From the NCBI RefSeq assembly GCF_038024095.1, contig NZ_CP150668.1, positions 62,001-126,000 of the forward strand: a stretch of 64,000 nt of DNA. Direction: 5' to 3'. The position numbers and the translations under genes are program-made. The notes beneath the pieces were generated by a model, which did not search any database, was not told the origin of the DNA, and saw nothing but the letters and a program-made list of their open reading frames with translations. The stretch is from Polaribacter tangerinus (GTDB taxonomy: Bacteria > Bacteroidota > Bacteroidia > Flavobacteriales > Flavobacteriaceae). Position 1 is the first letter of the stretch, and each line of letters opens with the position of its first letter. This document shows, in pieces, positions 45,754 to 55,883 of the stretch.

Positions 45754-48198
45754 CTAATAAGCGTCAACATCAATAATAAAACGAATGGGTCTAAAATCTT
45801 TTACTGCTTCGAACGTACTTTTAATGTTGTTTAACTGGTTTTTGGTTTGAAGTAGCGACTGTTTTGGTGGTATTTTAATAATAATATTCTTTATATATTG
45901 ATTTCTAATTCTTGCAACAGAAGGTGCAGTTGGACCAAGAACATGTTCGCCAAAAGAGTTGTACAAAGCTTTAAACAACCAGTTAACGCCACTATCTAAT
46001 TTTATATAGTCTCTGTGTTTTAAGGTAATTTTAATAATTCTGTAGTAGGGCGGATATTTATATTGCCATCTTTCTTGTAGTTGTTCTTTATACATTTCTG
46101 TATAGTTAGTGGTAGATACTTGCTGTAAAATTTGATGAAAAGGATTGTAGGTTTGAATGGCTACATTACCTTGTTTTTTACTTCTTCCTGCTCTGCCAGA
46201 AACTTGCACCATCATGTCATAGGCTCTTTCATGTGCTCTAAAATCTGGAAAATTAAGCATTGTATCTGCATTTAAAATACCTACTAAAGATACATTTTCA
46301 AAATCTAACCCTTTCGATAGCATTTGGGTCCCTACCAATATATCTATTTCTTTTGCCTCAAAAGCACCAATAATTTTTTGATATCCAAATTTACCTCGTG
46401 TAGTATCCAGATCCATTCTTCCTATTTTAAAATCTGGAAATAATGTTTTTAATTCTAATTCTATTTGCTCTGTTCCGAAGCCTTTGGTATCTAAAGTATT
46501 ACTTCCGCAAGCGGCACAACTATTAGGCATTGCTCTTTGATAATTGCAATAGTGACAACGTAGTTCGTGTTTAAACTTGTGAAACGTTAATGTAACATCG
46601 CAATTAGGGCATTCTGGAGAAACCCCACAAGTGTTACAGGTTACAATTGGCGAATAACCACGCCTATTTTGAAACAAAATTACCTGCTCTTTTTCATTTA
46701 ATGCATCTTGAATTAATTGTATCAATCGGTCGGAGAAATGACCGGTCATTTCCTTTTTACGATACTTTTCTTTAACATTAATAAGTTCTATTTTAGGCAA
46801 CTGTACATTACCATGTCTTCTATTTAATGCAACAAAACCGTATTTTTTTTCTTGTGCATTATAATAAGATTCTAAAGAAGGTGTTGCAGAGCCTAAAAGT
46901 ATTTTAGCATTGTGCATTTTTGCCAAAACAATAGCCGCATCTCGCGCATTATATCTTGGAGAAGGTTCAAATTGTTTGTAAGATGTTTCGTGTTCTTCAT
47001 CTATAATAATTAAACCAAGGTTTGTAAATGGTAGGAAAATTGAAGATCTAGCGCCTAAAATAATTTTAGTTTTAGGTTGTTGTGTTAAAATATTATTCCA
47101 TACTTCTACCCTTTCATTTATAGAATATTTGGAATGAAATACCGAAATCTGGTTTCCAAAATAATACTGTAGTCGTGTTATAATTTGTGTAGTGAGTGCT
47201 ATTTCTGGCAACAGGAATAATACTTGTTTTCCTGCGTCTATAACTTCTTGAATTAATTTTGTATAAACTTCTGTTTTGCCTGAACTAGTAATGCCATGCA
47301 AAAGGGTTACATCTTTAGATTTGAAAGTTTCCTTAATTTCAGAAAGTGCTTTTTCTTGGTGCGGATTTAAAACTTTTAAATCATTTTCTTGGCCAGAAAA
47401 TTGAACTCTATCTGTTTGAATTTCGTAAGTTTCAAAAATGTTTTTAGCTTCTAAACTTTTAATAATGGCAGAAGAAATTCCTGCTTTTTCTGATAAAGTT
47501 TTAACTTTTATTGGTTTTTTACTTGTGGCTAATTGAAAATAAGTAAGTACCGCTTTACGTTGTTTCTTGGCTCTAGATAGCTCTTCTAATAAACCATTTA
47601 AACTACTATCTGAATTGTAAGAAGCGTTCAAGCGAATGTATTTTACTAACTTTGGTTTGTACTGCTCGTAAATTTCTTCTTTTATATAAACTGCCGATTT
47701 TTTTATAAGTGAATTCACAATTGGCATCACTTTCTTTTTTCCTAAGATATCAGCTACTTGATGAATTGTTAGTTGCGACTGATGCTGCAACGCTTCAAAT
47801 ATTAAAAATTCATCGTCTTCTAACTCATTTTCATTTATAAAGGTTTCGTTTTTGTATACAATTGTTTCACTTTCTAATAAAAAAGCTGAAGGTAAAGAGG
47901 CTCTATAAACATCTCCTAAAGAACACATATAATAGTTGGCAACCCATTGCCAATGTTGCAATTGAAGTTCGTTTACTATGGGTGTTTCATCTAAAATTTG
48001 ATGAATTTCTTTTGCTTCATATAACGTTGGTGCTGTGGTATGTATTTTAAAAACCAAGCCTGTATACATTTTTGTTTTACCAAAAGAAACTGCAACTCGC
48101 ATCCCTTTTTTTAAGAAATTAGCTTCTTGTTCTGTTACAGTATATGTAAAAGTTTTTTGAATAGGAATGGGCAATATAAGATCGATGAAATGTTGCAA
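45754..48198 (-). CDS. priA: Primosomal protein N' (replication restart helicase PriA)
   Basis: PriA reloads the replisome at stalled forks. The 814-aa protein has the N-terminal 3'-end-binding domain (FIDLILPIPIQKTFTY), Walker A LHGITSSGKTEVYT, Walker B IIIDEEHETSYKQ and motif III LLGSATPSLE. Its paired zinc-binding cysteines are CNTCGVSPECPNC and CHYC...CAACG. Motif V/VI contains ILVGTQMLSKGLDF and QVSGRAGRS. The start is the TTG at 48198, since an in-frame stop precedes it and no ATG fits. Upstream lies a structured intergenic element. Confidence 0.96.
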   Translation of the reverse strand: MQHFIDLILPIPIQKTFTYTVTEQEANFLKKGMRVAVSFGKTKMYTGLVFKIHTTAPTLYEAKEIHQILDETPIVNELQLQHWQWVANYYMCSLGDVYRASLPSAFLLESETIVYKNETFINENELEDDEFLIFEALQHQSQLTIHQVADILGKKKVMPIVNSLIKKSAVYIKEEIYEQYKPKLVKYIRLNASYNSDSSLNGLLEELSRAKKQRKAVLTYFQLATSKKPIKVKTLSEKAGISSAIIKSLEAKNIFETYEIQTDRVQFSGQENDLKVLNPHQEKALSEIKETFKSKDVTLLHGITSSGKTEVYTKLIQEVIDAGKQVLFLLPEIALTTQIITRLQYYFGNQISVFHSKYSINERVEVWNNILTQQPKTKIILGARSSIFLPFTNLGLIIIDEEHETSYKQFEPSPRYNARDAAIVLAKMHNAKILLGSATPSLESYYNAQEKKYGFVALNRRHGNVQLPKIELINVKEKYRKKEMTGHFSDRLIQLIQDALNEKEQVILFQNRRGYSPIVTCNTCGVSPECPNCDVTLTFHKFKHELRCHYCNYQRAMPNSCAACGSNTLDTKGFGTEQIELELKTLFPDFKIGRMDLDTTRGKFGYQKIIGAFEAKEIDILVGTQMLSKGLDFENVSLVGILNADTMLNFPDFRAHERAYDMMVQVSGRAGRSKKQGNVAIQTYNPFHQILQQVSTTNYTEMYKEQLQERWQYKYPPYYRIIKITLKHRDYIKLDSGVNWLFKALYNSFGEHVLGPTAPSVARIRNQYIKNIIIKIPPKQSLLQTKNQLNNIKSTFEAVKDFRPIRFIIDVDAY

Positions 48199-48308
48199 AT
48201 CGGTATGCTAGAATATAATTTTTAATATAGTTTATAATATCTGTTTATCAACTTGTTAAAATTACACAATTTTGCTTTGGTATGTATAACTTATTATTTT
48301 CTGTTTTT

Positions 48309-48377
48309 AGCCCTGATTGAAGCGGCATCCTTTTTGTTGTTTTTACAAAAAGATACAGCGAAAAGCAGGAAATGGCT
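48309..48377. ncRNA. Structured intergenic element, possibly a Flavo-1-type RNA
   Basis: AGCC (48309-48312) can pair with GGCT (48374-48377), and CTG (48313-48315) with CAG (48366-48368). A strong inner hairpin pairs CTTTTTGT (48330-48337) with ACAAAAAG (48345-48352). The GAAGCGGCATCC core and the GAAAAGCAGGAAATGGCT end resemble a repeated intergenic element I recall from many flavobacterial genomes. The Rfam name Flavo-1 is my best guess from memory. The strand is not certain. It lies between priA and the THUMP methyltransferase gene. Confidence 0.5.
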
Positions 48378-48390
48378 TCATACAAAAATA

Positions 48391-49563
48391 TTAATCATCG
48401 GTATTATTTAGTTCTTTTACTTTACGACTTCCTTCGTATAATTCGTATTTTACAAATTTACAATCTAAATCGCCATTTTTAAGGGCTATCCTTTTCGAGG
48501 TTCTTAGTCCTACCGATTTTAAAGCATCGGTGTCTGAAGTAATTAGCCAAGCTGTAGAACCCGGATAATTGTGTTTTAATGTATCGCCAATTTTTTTGTA
48601 AAATTCTTGGGTATCAATATTTAATCTCTCGCCATAAGGCGGATTGAAAAGTATGGTAGTATTGCCAAATACTTCTTTTTTTGAGTTGAAAAAGTTTACA
48701 TGATGCACGCCTATAAACTCATCTAAATTTGCATTTACAATATTATCTTGTGCTTTTTTAACTGCTGATGGCGCTTTGTCGAACCCCATAATTTTAAAAT
48801 GAGAAGAGCGTATTTTCTTGAGAAGTGCATCTTGAATTGTAAAGTACAAATCTTCGTCATAGTCTTTCCAATGCTCAAAAGCAAAAAGTTTTCTGTTGAT
48901 ATTTGCCGGAATATTGTTAGCAATCATTGCTGCTTCAATTAAAATAGTACCGGAACCACACATAGGATCTATAAAATTTTCATCTCCAGTATATCCAGAT
49001 AATAAAATCATACCAGCTGCTAAAACTTCGTTAATTGGTGCAATATTGGTTGCTGTTCGGTATCCTCTTTTGTGTAAAGAATCTCCCGAAGAATCGATAG
49101 AAACAGTAAGCCAATCTTTTTGAATGTGAACATGAATTTTTACATCCGGATATTTTAAATCTACATTCGGTCTTTTACTGTACTTATGTCTAAAATAATC
49201 GGCAACAGCATCTTTAGATTTTAAAGAAATGTAATGAGAATTACTTGTAAAATTTTTGGAGTTTACAACTGCACCAATCGCAAAAGTGCCTTCTACCTCG
49301 AGGTAATTTTCCCATTTTATTTTTTGAATAGCTTCATATAAATCTTCTTCATCATAAATTTTACATGTTTTTATGGGTTTTAAAATTCGAACAGCCGTTC
49401 TTAGTGCCATATTTGCTTTGTACATAAAACCTTTATCGCCCCTAAAAGAAACACTTCTTACTCCTTCTTTAATATCTTGAGCGCCAAGGTTTTTTAGTTC
49501 ATTAGCCAATACTCCTTCTAAACCAAAGAGCGTTGTAGCTGTCATTTTAAAATCTCTGTCCAT
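48391..49563 (-). CDS. THUMP-domain RNA methyltransferase (RlmL-like class I SAM enzyme)
   Basis: This 390-aa predicted 23S rRNA guanine-N2 methyltransferase has an N-terminal THUMP RNA-binding region (about 1-160). A SAM-binding domain with DPMCGSGTILIEAAMIA (about 198-214) and the NPPYGERL catalytic motif (near 306) follows. KRGYRTATNIAPINEVLAAGM is the typical linker. It lacks the second methyltransferase domain of E. coli RlmKL. The TATTTTTG -7 box lies 21 nt before the ATG. The exact target base is not certain. Confidence 0.92.
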   Translation of the reverse strand: MDRDFKMTATTLFGLEGVLANELKNLGAQDIKEGVRSVSFRGDKGFMYKANMALRTAVRILKPIKTCKIYDEEDLYEAIQKIKWENYLEVEGTFAIGAVVNSKNFTSNSHYISLKSKDAVADYFRHKYSKRPNVDLKYPDVKIHVHIQKDWLTVSIDSSGDSLHKRGYRTATNIAPINEVLAAGMILLSGYTGDENFIDPMCGSGTILIEAAMIANNIPANINRKLFAFEHWKDYDEDLYFTIQDALLKKIRSSHFKIMGFDKAPSAVKKAQDNIVNANLDEFIGVHHVNFFNSKKEVFGNTTILFNPPYGERLNIDTQEFYKKIGDTLKHNYPGSTAWLITSDTDALKSVGLRTSKRIALKNGDLDCKFVKYELYEGSRKVKELNNTDD

Positions 49564-49584
49564 TTTTTCTTGTAAAATTGACTA

Positions 49585-49592
49585 CAAAAATA
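49585..49592 (-). promoter_or_regulatory. -7 promoter box of the THUMP methyltransferase gene
   Basis: The minus-strand TATTTTTG matches TAnnTTTG and ends 21 nt before ATG 49563. Confidence 0.5.
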
Positions 49593-49835
49593 CATTTTAT
49601 AAACAGGAATTAACAAAGTAAGAGTGTCATTTTTTAGTAAGTTATCATATAAAAAATACAAATATGTGTTGTAAGCTTCACAATTCTTTTGGTAATGACT
49701 TTATTGTATTTGATGTTTGTGCATTTTTCATTTTTTAAAATGTAAGATTTGGTTACTTTTACAGACTTAAACACCATTAAAAAAGTATAAATTATATACC
49801 AATCCTAACATTTACGAAATAAAGAAATTTAAATA

Positions 49836-50561
49836 ATGAAAAATAAAGATTGGTTTACAGAGTGGTTTAATACCAAATATTACCATATTTTATATAAGGA
49901 TAGGAATGACAACGATGCACAGTTGTTCATGAAAAATATTACTGAATATTTAAGACTTCCAAAAACAGCACATATTTTAGATTTACCATGTGGTAAAGGC
50001 AGACATGCTGTGTATTTAAATTCTCTAGGCTACCAAGTAACTGGTGCCGATTTGTCTGAAAATAGTATACAAGAAGCAAAAAAGTTCGAAAATGAAAAGC
50101 TACAATTTTATGTAAGCGATATGAGAGCTCCAATAGAACAATCTTATGATGCTATTTTTAATTTATTTACAAGTTTTGGTTATTTCGATGATGACCATGA
50201 AGATTTATTAATTCTAAAAAACATAAAGAATGCATTGTATAAAAACGGTGTTTTTGTGTTCGATTTTTTAAATGCAACTTTTGTAAAAAAACATTTAGTT
50301 ACTGAGGAAGTAAAAATTATAGATGGAATACAGTTTGATATTAATAGAGCTATTAAAAACGGATTTATCTATAAAAATATCTCATTCTTTGCTGATGAGA
50401 AACAGCACGAATTTACAGAAAAAGTAAAATATTTAGATGTAAAAAAAATGATAGATTATTTAGAAAATGTTGGTTTTTCTATTGAACATATTTTTGGAGA
50501 CTACGAATTGACTGATTTTAACGAATCTACCTCTAACCGATTAATTATTGTGGCAAAATGA
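49836..50561 (+). CDS. Class I SAM-dependent methyltransferase
   Basis: This 241-aa enzyme has a Rossmann fold. Motif I is ILDLPCGKGRHAVYL (about 48-62), followed by GADLSENSIQEA (about 70-81) and the acidic motif III region AIFNLFTSFGYF (about 108-119). It resembles the ubiE/YcgJ-like small-molecule group, but the substrate is not evident. The last 4 nt overlap the start of the ZIP transporter gene, which indicates translational coupling. Confidence 0.88.
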   Translation: MKNKDWFTEWFNTKYYHILYKDRNDNDAQLFMKNITEYLRLPKTAHILDLPCGKGRHAVYLNSLGYQVTGADLSENSIQEAKKFENEKLQFYVSDMRAPIEQSYDAIFNLFTSFGYFDDDHEDLLILKNIKNALYKNGVFVFDFLNATFVKKHLVTEEVKIIDGIQFDINRAIKNGFIYKNISFFADEKQHEFTEKVKYLDVKKMIDYLENVGFSIEHIFGDYELTDFNESTSNRLIIVAK

Positions 50562-51235
50562 GTTATTTATTATTAATTTTTTCAGTTCTTTTAGGTTCAT
50601 TATTGGTATTATTATTAAAGCCAAGTAATAAAATTGTTCGCTTATTATTAGCGTTTAGTGGTGCGTACCTTTTGTCGGTTACTATTTTACATCTTATACC
50701 AGAAGTTTACACTCCTACTATAGACTCTAAAAGGATAGGTATTTTTATTTTAATTGGTATTATTTTACAGTCTATACTAGAATCGTTTTCTAAGGGTGCA
50801 GAGCATGGTCATATACATATTCATTCGAACGGTAAAAAATTTCCAATGTTACTTTTTGTAAGTTTATGCCTGCATGCTTTTTCAGAAGGATTACCAATTC
50901 ATCATGCAAATGATAATTTATTATGGGCTATAATTGTACATAAAATTCCAATAGCCATAGTTTTAACTTCTTTTTTGTTATATACAAAATACCCAAAAAG
51001 AGTCGTTTTTACCTTTTTATTTTTCTTTGCATTAATGAGTCCGTTAGGAGTTTTAATAGGTAATGAAATTTCTTTTTTCACTACTTTTTATAGAGAAATA
51101 ACTGCTTTAATTATTGGGGTGTTTTTGCATATTTCAACAATCATTCTTTTTGAAAGTACAGAAAATCATAAGTTTAATTTACAAAAGTTTATGGCAATAC
51201 TTTTAGGTATTTTACTAACTATTTTTACGTTATAA
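50558..51235 (+). CDS. ZIP family metal transporter
   Basis: This 225-aa divalent-metal permease has about seven to eight helices. ZIP signature residues appear in ILHLIPEV (H and E of helix 2) and LCLHAFSEGLPIHH (helix IV, HxxxE), and VHKIPIAI provides the helix V histidine. A cytosolic loop has HGHIHIHSN, the usual histidine-rich loop of the family. It starts by ATGA overlap with the methyltransferase. Zn or Fe uptake is inferred from the family. Confidence 0.92.
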   Translation: MSYLLLIFSVLLGSLLVLLLKPSNKIVRLLLAFSGAYLLSVTILHLIPEVYTPTIDSKRIGIFILIGIILQSILESFSKGAEHGHIHIHSNGKKFPMLLFVSLCLHAFSEGLPIHHANDNLLWAIIVHKIPIAIVLTSFLLYTKYPKRVVFTFLFFFALMSPLGVLIGNEISFFTTFYREITALIIGVFLHISTIILFESTENHKFNLQKFMAILLGILLTIFTL

Positions 51236-51340
51236 TATTTTTTAGTTTACAAACAATTGCTACACAGTGGTATTAAAGTTACTAATTATTTTAAATCAAA
51301 TAAACTTTTATTTTTTGAAGCTTAGTAAATGATTAGACAC

Positions 51341-51370
51341 AAAAAAAGAGGCGCTGTAAAGCGCCTCTTT
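51341..51370. terminator. Bidirectional terminator between ZIP and the MacA-like gene
   Basis: AAAGAGGCGC (51345-51354) pairs perfectly with GCGCCTCTTT (51361-51370) around TGTAAA. An A-run precedes it and T follows on both strands. Confidence 0.9.
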
Positions 51371-51395
51371 CATTCTGTTTATAGATTAAAATTGG

Positions 51396-52511
51396 TTAAT
51401 TGTCATTCTTTTTTTCTTCGTCTTTAGAAGCTTTATTCCAAATTTTTATTTCATCATCTTCAGTTACACCCTCTAAAACTTCTACGTTTACACCATCTGA
51501 AGTTCCTAATTTTAAAGTTTTCTTTTCATAAGTTCCATCACCGGTTTTAACTTCTACATATGGTTCTTCTGTTTTTTTATCAAATCTAAGCAATGCTTCT
51601 TTTATAGAAAGAACACTGTCTTTTTTTACCAAAACAATATCTGCATTTGCACTGTAACCAGCTCTAATAAAAAACTTATCATCTAAAGAAACATCTGCTT
51701 TAATTTTAAATTGAACAGCACCACCCTCTTCCGTTCCTTTCGGAGCGATGAAATTTAATTTAGCAGGAAATTTTTTACCTTCTATAGCTCCAATAGAAAC
51801 TTCTATGTTAGTGCCCTTAACTAGTTTTCCAACTTCAGACTCGTCTACCTTACCTTCAAAAATCATTTTACTCATATCTGCAATTGAAGCAATAGTAGTA
51901 CCAGCATTAAAGTTGTTTGATTGAATTACTTGGTCTCCTTCTTTAACAGGAATTTCTAAAATAGTTCCAGACATTTGCGCCAGAATATTTGTGTTTGCGG
52001 TTCCTGCAGAACCAGCAGATCCTTTTTTAATAATCAAGTAATCGTTTTGTGCATTTTTAAGATCTTGCTTTGCTTGGTTATAAGTTAGTTCTACTCCCTC
52101 ATATTCTGCTCTAGCAATAACTCCTTTTTCAAATAAATTTTTAGTTCTATTGTATGAAATTTCGGCATTGTTTACTCTTAACTTTAAATTGTCTACTCTA
52201 CCTTTAGCACTAATTAACGATTGCTCGTTAGGAACCACTCTTACAGTAGCAATTAAATCTCCTTTTTTAACTTTAGAGCCTTCTAGTAATACAACCTTAT
52301 CTATAATACCTGTTATTTGAGGTTTAATTTCAATTTCTTCTAGAGGTATTACTTTACCTGTAGCTACAGTTTTTTTAACAATAGTTGTTTTAAAAGGTGT
52401 TTCTGTTTCATATTCTAAAATACTTTTTTTGTTCTTTTTACCGAACCAAATAAGTGCTGCAATAAAACCTATTGCGATAATAATTAAAATAATTTTTGAT
52501 CTTTTGCTCAT
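51396..52511 (-). CDS. Efflux periplasmic adaptor protein (MacA/HlyD-like)
   Basis: This 371-aa membrane-fusion protein has one N-terminal membrane anchor (about 7-25). A lipoyl/hairpin region (about 60-200) has a coiled coil between SAKGRVDNLKLRVNNAEISYNRT and EGVELTYNQAKQDLKNAQNDY, and a barrel domain with GAIEGKKFPAKLNFIAPKGTEEGG follows. It is the last gene of the operon after two permeases and the ATPase, and it completes the inner-membrane and periplasmic parts of a MacAB-like exporter. No TolC gene is present here. Confidence 0.9.
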   Translation of the reverse strand: MSKRSKIILIIIAIGFIAALIWFGKKNKKSILEYETETPFKTTIVKKTVATGKVIPLEEIEIKPQITGIIDKVVLLEGSKVKKGDLIATVRVVPNEQSLISAKGRVDNLKLRVNNAEISYNRTKNLFEKGVIARAEYEGVELTYNQAKQDLKNAQNDYLIIKKGSAGSAGTANTNILAQMSGTILEIPVKEGDQVIQSNNFNAGTTIASIADMSKMIFEGKVDESEVGKLVKGTNIEVSIGAIEGKKFPAKLNFIAPKGTEEGGAVQFKIKADVSLDDKFFIRAGYSANADIVLVKKDSVLSIKEALLRFDKKTEEPYVEVKTGDGTYEKKTLKLGTSDGVNVEVLEGVTEDDEIKIWNKASKDEEKKNDN

Positions 52512-52530
52512 GATTTATGGTTAATTAATT

Positions 52531-53775
52531 TTATTCTTCTCTTAATGCTTCTATAGGTCTTACAATTGTTGCCATATGTGCAGGTATCAAACCTATTAAA
52601 GTACCCAGCACAATTAATGTGGTAAATGCTATTAAAATTATTGGAATATCTACCGTTGGATTTATAAGTGCGGCATCGGGTCCTTGACCAAATGCAGAGT
52701 CTATTAAATATAAGATTAAGCTACCAAAAATAATTCCTAGCATTCCTGCAATGGTGGTTAAAAAAACCGACTCTAATATTATTTGTTGACGAATACTTTT
52801 TGGTGTTGCTCCTAAAGCTCTTCGTATTCCAATTTCTTGTGTTCGTTCTTTAACTGTTATCAGTAAAATATTGCCAATTGCAAATACTCCAGCAATTAAA
52901 GTAGCAATACCTACAAACCAAGTTAAAAATTGCATTCCTGTTAAAAAGCCTGTTACTTTTCCGATTTCTTTTCCAAGATTAACACTTCCAAAAGCTCTTT
53001 CATCTTCTGGGTGTACTTTATGTAAACCTTTTAAAGTAAGCAGTACATCTTTTTCCATTTGTTCAATGTCTGTTCCTTCATTGGCGGTTATCATCATCCA
53101 ATCTACATTATTGGCTGTATTGTACACTTTTCTGAAGGTAGAAAAAGGAATATAGGCACAATCTCCATCAAAATCTATAGTGTTCGATGGTTTGTAGACG
53201 CCAATTACTTTATAGTTGATATTGTTAATTTTTACATATTGTCCGATAGGAAACTCGCCTTTATCAAACAATTGTATGTACATATCTTCGGAAATAACGG
53301 TAACTTTAGCAGTAGATAAAATATCATTATCATTTAAAAACCTTCCGTATAAAAGTTGCTTTTTTTGTATTTGATCTAAAATAGGATAATCGCCACTAAC
53401 TTGAAAATTGCCTGATTTAAAGTCTTTAACAAGTAGGTTATTTGTTTGGTTTCGAGGAGCTAAAAGTTTAATTTCATCTGAATATTCAGACTTTAAAACT
53501 TCAATATCATTCATGGTCAATCGAAATCGTCTTCCTTCCTGAAAACCTTTAAAAGGTGTATCTGTAGATTGTGTCCACACAAAAACACTATTGGTGGCAA
53601 AATTACCAAATAGTTTGTTAAAACCATTTTCCATACCTCTTGCAGCACCTAATAAAACTACTAACAAAAAAATACCCCAAAGTACCCCAATGATAGTAAT
53701 TGCAGTTCTAACTTTATTTTTACGAATACTGCCGTAAATTTCTTGCCAAGTATCTGAATCGAATAAAAATTTCAT
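52531..53775 (-). CDS. MacB/FtsX-like ABC transporter permease 2
   Basis: This 414-aa inner-membrane permease has one N-terminal helix (about 20-45), a large periplasmic MacB core domain (about 50-260) and three C-terminal helices (about 275-400). The FtsX loop KERTQEIGIRRALGATPKSIRQQI lies between the last helices, and the sequence ends with VRPIEALREE. It is followed by the adaptor gene 19 nt later and preceded by another permease 2 nt upstream. The pair suggests a heterodimeric FtsX channel rather than the MacB homodimer. Confidence 0.92.
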   Translation of the reverse strand: MKFLFDSDTWQEIYGSIRKNKVRTAITIIGVLWGIFLLVVLLGAARGMENGFNKLFGNFATNSVFVWTQSTDTPFKGFQEGRRFRLTMNDIEVLKSEYSDEIKLLAPRNQTNNLLVKDFKSGNFQVSGDYPILDQIQKKQLLYGRFLNDNDILSTAKVTVISEDMYIQLFDKGEFPIGQYVKINNINYKVIGVYKPSNTIDFDGDCAYIPFSTFRKVYNTANNVDWMMITANEGTDIEQMEKDVLLTLKGLHKVHPEDERAFGSVNLGKEIGKVTGFLTGMQFLTWFVGIATLIAGVFAIGNILLITVKERTQEIGIRRALGATPKSIRQQIILESVFLTTIAGMLGIIFGSLILYLIDSAFGQGPDAALINPTVDIPIILIAFTTLIVLGTLIGLIPAHMATIVRPIEALREE

Positions 53776-53777
53776 AA

Positions 53778-55010
53778 TTAATCTGCTCTTAATGCTTCTA
53801 TTGGTTTAATATTTGCTGCTTTTTTTGCAGGAACATAACCAGCTATTAGTCCCGATAAAATTAACACTATAGTTGCACTTACAACAATACCTGTACTTAC
53901 ACTAGGGTCTTTAATAAAGTAATCTTTTTCTAAACTGTCTCCAATTAAACTTAAAATGTAGGTACCTAAAGAAAGCCCAAGATAACCAGCAATTGTTGTA
54001 ATTAATACCGATTCTTGAACAACCATTGCTACTATAGAAGAAGGCTTAGCTCCTAGTGCTTTTCGAATACCAAATTCTTTTGTTCTTTCTTTAATAACGA
54101 AAATCATGATATTAGATATACCAATTATTCCGGCTACTAAAGTACCAGAACCTACCAGAATAACAATGGCATATAATATTCCCATAAACTGACCAACACC
54201 TTTATTTGCTTCTGCCATATTTCTAACAGATAATGCACTTTGATCATCTGGATGAATATTGAGTTTCTTTCTCAAATCTCTTTCCATCTGATTCCCAAAT
54301 GCAATTGCTTTATCTAAACTTAAATTCGGATTATAGCCAAGTGCAATCTGACTTATATAATCGTTATTTCCGTACATCATTTGTGCAGTTGTTAATGGTA
54401 TAAAAGCTTTTCTTTCTTCATTGTCTCCTCCATCATCAGAAAAAACACCAATTACTAAAAAAGAGCTCCCGCTAACATTTACCCTTTTTCCAACAGCAGG
54501 TCTTTCGCCAAATAAATCTTTTTTAATTAGCCTACCAATAACAATTACTTTCGATTTTTCATTTAAATCTCTTTCGTTTAAATATCTTCCATCATCAATA
54601 ATTGTTTTTTCTAAAAACTGATGATCTGGGTTTACAGCCATTACACTGTAATTACTTGCTTCGTTTTTATATTTTATAGAAAAGTTTTTAAAGATTCTTG
54701 CAGACTGATATTGAATCTTATTTTTATATTCTTCTGAAATATAGTTGTAATCTGAGTTTTTAAGTTGAACTCTTCTTCCTGTTTGAAGTCCTTTGTAGGG
54801 TTTAGAAGTTTTCCAGACACGAACAAACATAGCATTTTGTGCGTCATCTGCAAAAGCACTAGTAAAAGTGTTACTTAAACCACTTACAATACCAAATAAT
54901 AGGGTAAATAAAAGGATGGCAAAAGCAACCGTAAAGCCAGACATTACAGAACGTAACCTGTTTTTATTGATGCTTTGAAAAATTTCTCTCCAACGATCTA
55001 AATCAAACAT
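53778..55010 (-). CDS. MacB/FtsX-like ABC transporter permease 1
   Basis: This 410-aa permease has the same architecture as its neighbour: an N-terminal helix (about 20-45), a MacB periplasmic core domain, and three C-terminal helices around [24 protein letters not shown]. It ends with [11 protein letters not shown], the usual terminal motif of the family. It lies between the ATPase gene (2 nt) and permease 2 (2 nt). The sequence differs clearly from permease 2, so both subunits were probably kept for a mixed dimer. Confidence 0.92.
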   Translation of the reverse strand: MFDLDRWREIFQSINKNRLRSVMSGFTVAFAILLFTLLFGIVSGLSNTFTSAFADDAQNAMFVRVWKTSKPYKGLQTGRRVQLKNSDYNYISEEYKNKIQYQSARIFKNFSIKYKNEASNYSVMAVNPDHQFLEKTIIDDGRYLNERDLNEKSKVIVIGRLIKKDLFGERPAVGKRVNVSGSSFLVIGVFSDDGGDNEERKAFIPLTTAQMMYGNNDYISQIALGYNPNLSLDKAIAFGNQMERDLRKKLNIHPDDQSALSVRNMAEANKGVGQFMGILYAIVILVGSGTLVAGIIGISNIMIFVIKERTKEFGIRKALGAKPSSIVAMVVQESVLITTIAGYLGLSLGTYILSLIGDSLEKDYFIKDPSVSTGIVVSATIVLILSGLIAGYVPAKKAANIKPIEALRAD

Positions 55011-55012
55011 AA

Positions 55013-55705
55013 TTATACTGCTTTAGAGGCTTTGGTGAATTCATCACTAATAATAACACCATCTTTTAAACGTACAATTCTTTTGGTTTGTTCAGCTACT
55101 TCCTCTTCGTGGGTAATTACAAAAACAGTCATTCCTTCATTGTTAATGTCCTTTAAAAGATCCATAACAGAGTCTGTTGTAGTAGAATCTAGAGCTCCTG
55201 TAGGCTCATCTGCCAAAACTACTTTTGGTTTTGTAACCAAAGCTCGAGCAATTGCAACACGTTGCTTTTGTCCTCCAGAAAGTTCGTTTGGTAAATGATT
55301 TGCCCAATCTTTAAGGCCTACTTTCTCTAAATAATCTAATGCTATTTTTAAACGTTCTTTTCTATTCATTCCTTTATAGTACAAAGGTAATGCAACGTTT
55401 TCTACAGCTGTCTTATAGGAGATTAAATTAAAAGATTGAAAAATAAAACCCAAAAACTTATTACGTAATTGAGCGGCTTTTTTTTCGTTCATATCTTTAA
55501 TTAACTGGCCATTTAAATAGTAGTTTCCTTCATCATGAATATCTAACAAACCAACAATATTTAATAAGGTAGATTTTCCTGAACCAGACGATCCCATAAT
55601 CGATACAAATTCGCCTTCTTTGATGTGCAAATCTATACCTTTTAATACGTGTAATGAGTCTTTTCCTATCGGATAGGATTTGTGCAATCCTTCAATTTTA
55701 ATCAT
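55013..55705 (-). CDS. ABC transporter ATP-binding protein (MacB/LolD-type)
   Basis: This 230-aa ATPase powers the FtsX-type permeases downstream. Walker A is GSSGSGKST (38-46). The signature is [16 protein letters not shown] (near 141) and Walker B is [12 protein letters not shown] (near 160), with the D-loop and switch His in [12 protein letters not shown]. The 2-nt spacing to the next gene shows an operon of four genes (ATPase, two permeases, adaptor). A TATATTTG -7 box lies 88 nt upstream. The exported compound is unknown; lipopeptides or antibiotics are usual for this family. Confidence 0.95.
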   Translation of the reverse strand: MIKIEGLHKSYPIGKDSLHVLKGIDLHIKEGEFVSIMGSSGSGKSTLLNIVGLLDIHDEGNYYLNGQLIKDMNEKKAAQLRNKFLGFIFQSFNLISYKTAVENVALPLYYKGMNRKERLKIALDYLEKVGLKDWANHLPNELSGGQKQRVAIARALVTKPKVVLADEPTGALDSTTTDSVMDLLKDINNEGMTVFVITHEEEVAEQTKRIVRLKDGVIISDEFTKASKAV

Positions 55706-55793
55706 GCTTGGTTATTTTGATATAAAAGTATTGATTGCTATTAAGAGCACTTATTAATATTATGTTAAAAGGCTCAAAAAAACAACAAGAATA

Positions 55794-55801
55794 CAAATAT
55801 A
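55794..55801 (-). promoter_or_regulatory. -7 promoter box upstream of the ABC export operon
   Basis: The minus-strand TATATTTG matches TAnnTTTG, 88 nt before the ATPase ATG. Confidence 0.4.
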
Positions 55802-55850
55802 AGACGCCATTAAATAAATATTGTTACAAGAAAAATAAAAAAAGTTAAAG

Positions 55851-55858
55851 TATCTTTG
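55851..55858 (+). promoter_or_regulatory. -7 promoter box of the DCC oxidoreductase gene
   Basis: TATCTTTG matches TAnnTTTG and ends 25 nt before the ATG at 55884. A four-codon upstream frame (ATG 55869 to TAA 55883) lies in between. Confidence 0.5.
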
Positions 55859-55883
55859 TAATTAAATAATGAAACGAGGTTAA

